From NCBI RefSeq assembly GCF_002505485.1, contig NZ_DAVG01000131.1, positions 1 through 6,896 on the forward strand: a DNA stretch of 6,896 nucleotides. The letters run 5' to 3'. A model generated the notes under the pieces. That model made no database searches, had not been told where the DNA came from, and saw only the letters and a list, made by a program, of their open reading frames with translations. A program made the position numbers and the translations under genes. Source of the stretch: Methanosarcina sp. UBA5. Lineage in GTDB: Archaea > Halobacteriota > Methanosarcinia > Methanosarcinales > Methanosarcinaceae. This document shows, piece after piece, positions 5,359 to 6,896 of the stretch (the stretch's first letter is position 1; the number at the start of each line of letters is the position of its first letter).

Positions 5359-5982
5359 GTGCTGGATTTTGTTGAATTTTTAGCCCTGGGGTCATTTCTA
5401 GGCCTCGCTGCAGGAACATCTCCAGGCCCACTGCTGGCTGTAACCATTTCTGAAACTCTACAGCACGGCAAGTGGGAAGGAATAAAGGTTGCAATGTCTC
5501 CTTTAATTACGGACCTGCCAATCGTTTTATCCATACTGTATGTACTGTCGCATCTGACAAGTTATGATTTTATTATTGGAATCATTGCGTTTTTTGGGGC
5601 TTCATATCTCATATATTCAGGAATCGAATCACTGAAAATCAAAAAAGACAGCGTTGAATTAAATGTAGAAAAAGAGAATGCCCTTAGAAAAGGAGTTATT
5701 GTGAACTTTGGAAACCCGCACCCATATGTCTTCTGGTTTTCCATAGGCGGGCCGATAATTTTTAAGAGCCTAAACACTCACGTTTCAGCTACAATTTTGT
5801 TCATATTAGGATTCTATATCTTTCTTGTAGGGTCAAAGGTGGTTGTTACATTAGTTGTAGAAAAGTCAAAGTCCTTTATAAATAGTAAACATTACTTTTC
5901 TATTATCCGCGCTCTGGGAATTGCACAGATCATCTTCGGATTGACTTTTATTAAAATGGGCTTGAGTTCACTAAATATTTAA
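5359..5982 (+). CDS. LysE/RhtB-family membrane exporter
   Basis: A 207-residue multi-spanning protein of the LysE superfamily, which exports amino acids or other small solutes. The N-terminal LGLAAGTSPGPLLAVTI (14-30) carries the family SPGP motif in the first membrane segment, followed by the hydrophilic QHGKWEGIKVAMSPLITD (35-52). Hydrophobic segments lie at about 5-27, 46-66, 70-90, 112-135, 143-165 and 180-203, six in all as expected. GNPHPYVFW (118-126) matches the conserved Asn-Pro region after the central charged loop (94-111). Length is normal and it begins at GTG. It appears monocistronic, with the ABC operon terminated upstream and a convergent gene downstream. Substrate is not predictable; archaeal members are rarely characterised. 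Confidence 0.88.
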   Translation: MLDFVEFLALGSFLGLAAGTSPGPLLAVTISETLQHGKWEGIKVAMSPLITDLPIVLSILYVLSHLTSYDFIIGIIAFFGASYLIYSGIESLKIKKDSVELNVEKENALRKGVIVNFGNPHPYVFWFSIGGPIIFKSLNTHVSATILFILGFYIFLVGSKVVVTLVVEKSKSFINSKHYFSIIRALGIAQIIFGLTFIKMGLSSLNI

Positions 5983-6055
5983 ATATTATATGATTGCTCG
6001 TTTTGGATTTCAAAGACTCTAAGTATGATGGAAAAATTAGAATTTAATTTTCATT

Positions 6056-6091
6056 TAAGGTTTCAGATAAGGTTTCAGTTAAGGGCAGACT
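6056..6091. repeat. 12-bp tandem repeats at the 3' end of the DUF169 gene
   Basis: taaggtttcaga (6056-6067) and taaggtttcagt (6068-6079) are adjacent, and a diverged third copy follows at 6080-6091, inside the DUF169 coding end. The period is four codons. Read past its stop, the DUF169 frame would give LKPYLKP and then another stop at 6055-6057. The convergent gap (5983-6078) otherwise shows no clear terminator. Confidence 0.55.
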
Positions 6092-6765
6092 TGCTTGAGG
6101 CCGGAAACCACATCAGCAAGAAGCTCAATAGGGATTCCCATAATCATTTCATCGTCTGTAAGAGTGGCGTAAGCCCGACTTCCAGTGCAACCAATTGTAA
6201 CTCCTACTTTTCCTTCTTTATAAACCTGTACAACGCCGTCAGAACATACACTCTGTGCTCCTGAGAAGCTCGTTTCAAGCCTTCCTCCTATCCCATACAT
6301 TACAGCCTGTGTAAGTAACATCATCTGTTTAGGACTACCGAAAACCATAATGACGTCCGGAATAAATGAGGTCTTTTCTAGAGGAGAGTACAGAATAGCT
6401 TCTGTTGAATTCGGTGGAAGGGTAGGGGTCATGTCAACAGTACGTCTTGAGGCACCCAGTGTACTGAATAGCTCGAATTCTTTGTAATAAAGCTCTCCAC
6501 TGACCAGGTTTTCAGGAACTGAGCCAAGACCCATTGCGCCAGCTCCAACTTTACACATTTGGTTATCATTTAAAGTATAAAATTCTTCTCGGTTTTTTCT
6601 AACTTTATCCACAAACTGGCAGTGAGTCATATCCTCTTCTGTCTTCCCAATACCTTCTGGAATTTTTTCTCCTTTAGGAATAAGTTTTACTGCTACAGGA
6701 GAAGCTCTGATTTTCAGACGTTTGATAAGTTCATGTCCATGGTGATTTACTTCTTTGACATCCAT
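6079..6765 (-). CDS. DUF169 family protein
   Basis: A 228-residue soluble protein recognised as DUF169 (COG2043), whose biochemical role is unknown. Visible family features are the N-terminal LKIRASPVAVKLIPKGEKIP (17-36), the cysteine segment MTHCQFVDKVRK (46-57), NDNQMCKVGAGAMGLG (67-81), the PDVIMVFGSPKQMMLLTQA stretch (136-154), SGAQSVCSDGVVQVY (168-182) and GVTIGCTGSRAYATLTDDEMIMGIP (188-212). Cysteines lie at 49, 71, 174, 193 and 227; the first four are inside conserved-looking blocks and could bind a metal or cofactor, which is inference. No signal peptide or membrane segment is seen. AGGATG (6775-6780) precedes the ATG by 9 nt. It stands alone, convergent with the LysE-type gene. Related proteins are frequent in methanogens and other anaerobes. 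Confidence 0.85.
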   Translation of the reverse strand: MDVKEVNHHGHELIKRLKIRASPVAVKLIPKGEKIPEGIGKTEEDMTHCQFVDKVRKNREEFYTLNDNQMCKVGAGAMGLGSVPENLVSGELYYKEFELFSTLGASRRTVDMTPTLPPNSTEAILYSPLEKTSFIPDVIMVFGSPKQMMLLTQAVMYGIGGRLETSFSGAQSVCSDGVVQVYKEGKVGVTIGCTGSRAYATLTDDEMIMGIPIELLADVVSGLKQVCP

Positions 6766-6797
6766 ATTTTAATACATCCTTATTTTTAACTTTAATT

Positions 6798-6818
6798 CCA
6801 AAGTTTTTATAACCTTGG
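6798..6818 (-). promoter_or_regulatory. Promoter of the DUF169 gene with a TATA box inside an inverted repeat
   Basis: On the minus strand this reads ccaaggtt-ataaa-aactttgg: 8-bp arms with one mismatch around ataaa. The core ttataaaa is a good TATA box about 45 nt before the ATG, giving a leader of roughly 17-20 nt that still contains the ribosome site. A dimeric regulator bound here would block the TATA-binding protein. Alternative TATA strings lie further up near 6828-6833. Confidence 0.45.
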
Positions 6819-6842
6819 TGCTCCGATTATATTTCGTTGGTA

Positions 6843-6850
6843 TTATAAAT
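6843..6850 (+). promoter_or_regulatory. Candidate TATA box for a gene at the right edge
   Basis: ttataaat lies 25-32 nt before ATG 6875, a suitable distance for a transcription start at or just before that ATG. It points rightwards, away from the DUF169 gene, so the interval 6766-6874 is likely a divergent promoter region. Confidence 0.35.
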
Positions 6851-6874
6851 TAAAACTACATAATTGATATATTA

Positions 6875-6896
6875 ATGGGGAAACGAGGAGCAAAAC
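6875..6896 (+). CDS. Possible start of a gene cut by the window end
   Basis: ATG at 6875 opens MGKRGAK and runs off the window, without a ribosome site in front, so it would be leaderless. Alternatively gaggag at 6885-6890 is itself the ribosome site of a gene whose start lies just outside. Either way a rightward gene probably begins here. Too little is visible to name it. Confidence 0.3.

Noticed and set aside
6025..6264. 79-codon plus-strand frame starting MMEKLEFNFHLRF
   Set aside because: Most of it is antisense to the conserved C-terminus of the DUF169 protein, and no ribosome site precedes it.

Overview
The window looks like chromosomal DNA of a methanogenic archaeon of the Methanosarcina type. 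The coding regions have moderate GC and sit between long, very AT-rich, repeat-laden intergenic stretches. Candidate promoters are archaeal TATA boxes and Shine-Dalgarno sites are GGAG-like. The gene set (HtpX with PspAB, a DrrAB-type ABC exporter, a LysE-type exporter, a DUF169 protein) fits that lineage. The genus is inferred from style and gene content, not from a marker gene.

Layout: (1) 1-877 is a decayed accessory zone. It starts with a perfect 18-bp inverted repeat that looks like IS or MITE ends. Next comes a small acidic protein gene split by an apparent one-base loss in a G run, followed by unassignable AT-rich DNA and a minus-strand gene fragment. (2) 878-2489 on the minus strand is a two-gene unit, htpX then pspAB, probably for membrane-protein quality control under envelope stress. 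No pspA is visible. (3) 2490-3579 is a 1.09-kb gap between the divergent htpX and ABC genes. I see no gene in it, but it holds a succession of degenerate tandem repeats (about 31, 27, 23, 25 and 14 bp) and two abutting hairpins. (4) 3580-5129 on the plus strand is an ABC-2 exporter operon of ATPase and permease. The genes overlap by 4 nt, the permease starts with TTG, and a compact hairpin/T-tract terminator begins in its last codons. (5) 5359-5982 on the plus strand is a LysE-family exporter with a GTG start, behind a leader with three small palindromes. (6) 6079-6765 on the minus strand is a DUF169 protein convergent with it, with a TATA-containing inverted repeat in its promoter. (7) The last bases hold a promoter-like element and the possible start of a plus-strand gene.

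Together the intact genes concern the cell membrane and efflux (HtpX/PspAB, ABC-2 exporter, LysE exporter) plus one uncharacterised cysteine-containing protein. Substrates cannot be read from sequence. I found no convincing new defence or mobile system. The most notable items are the htpX-pspAB pair without pspA, the frameshifted small gene, and the repeat-filled region between htpX and the ABC operon.
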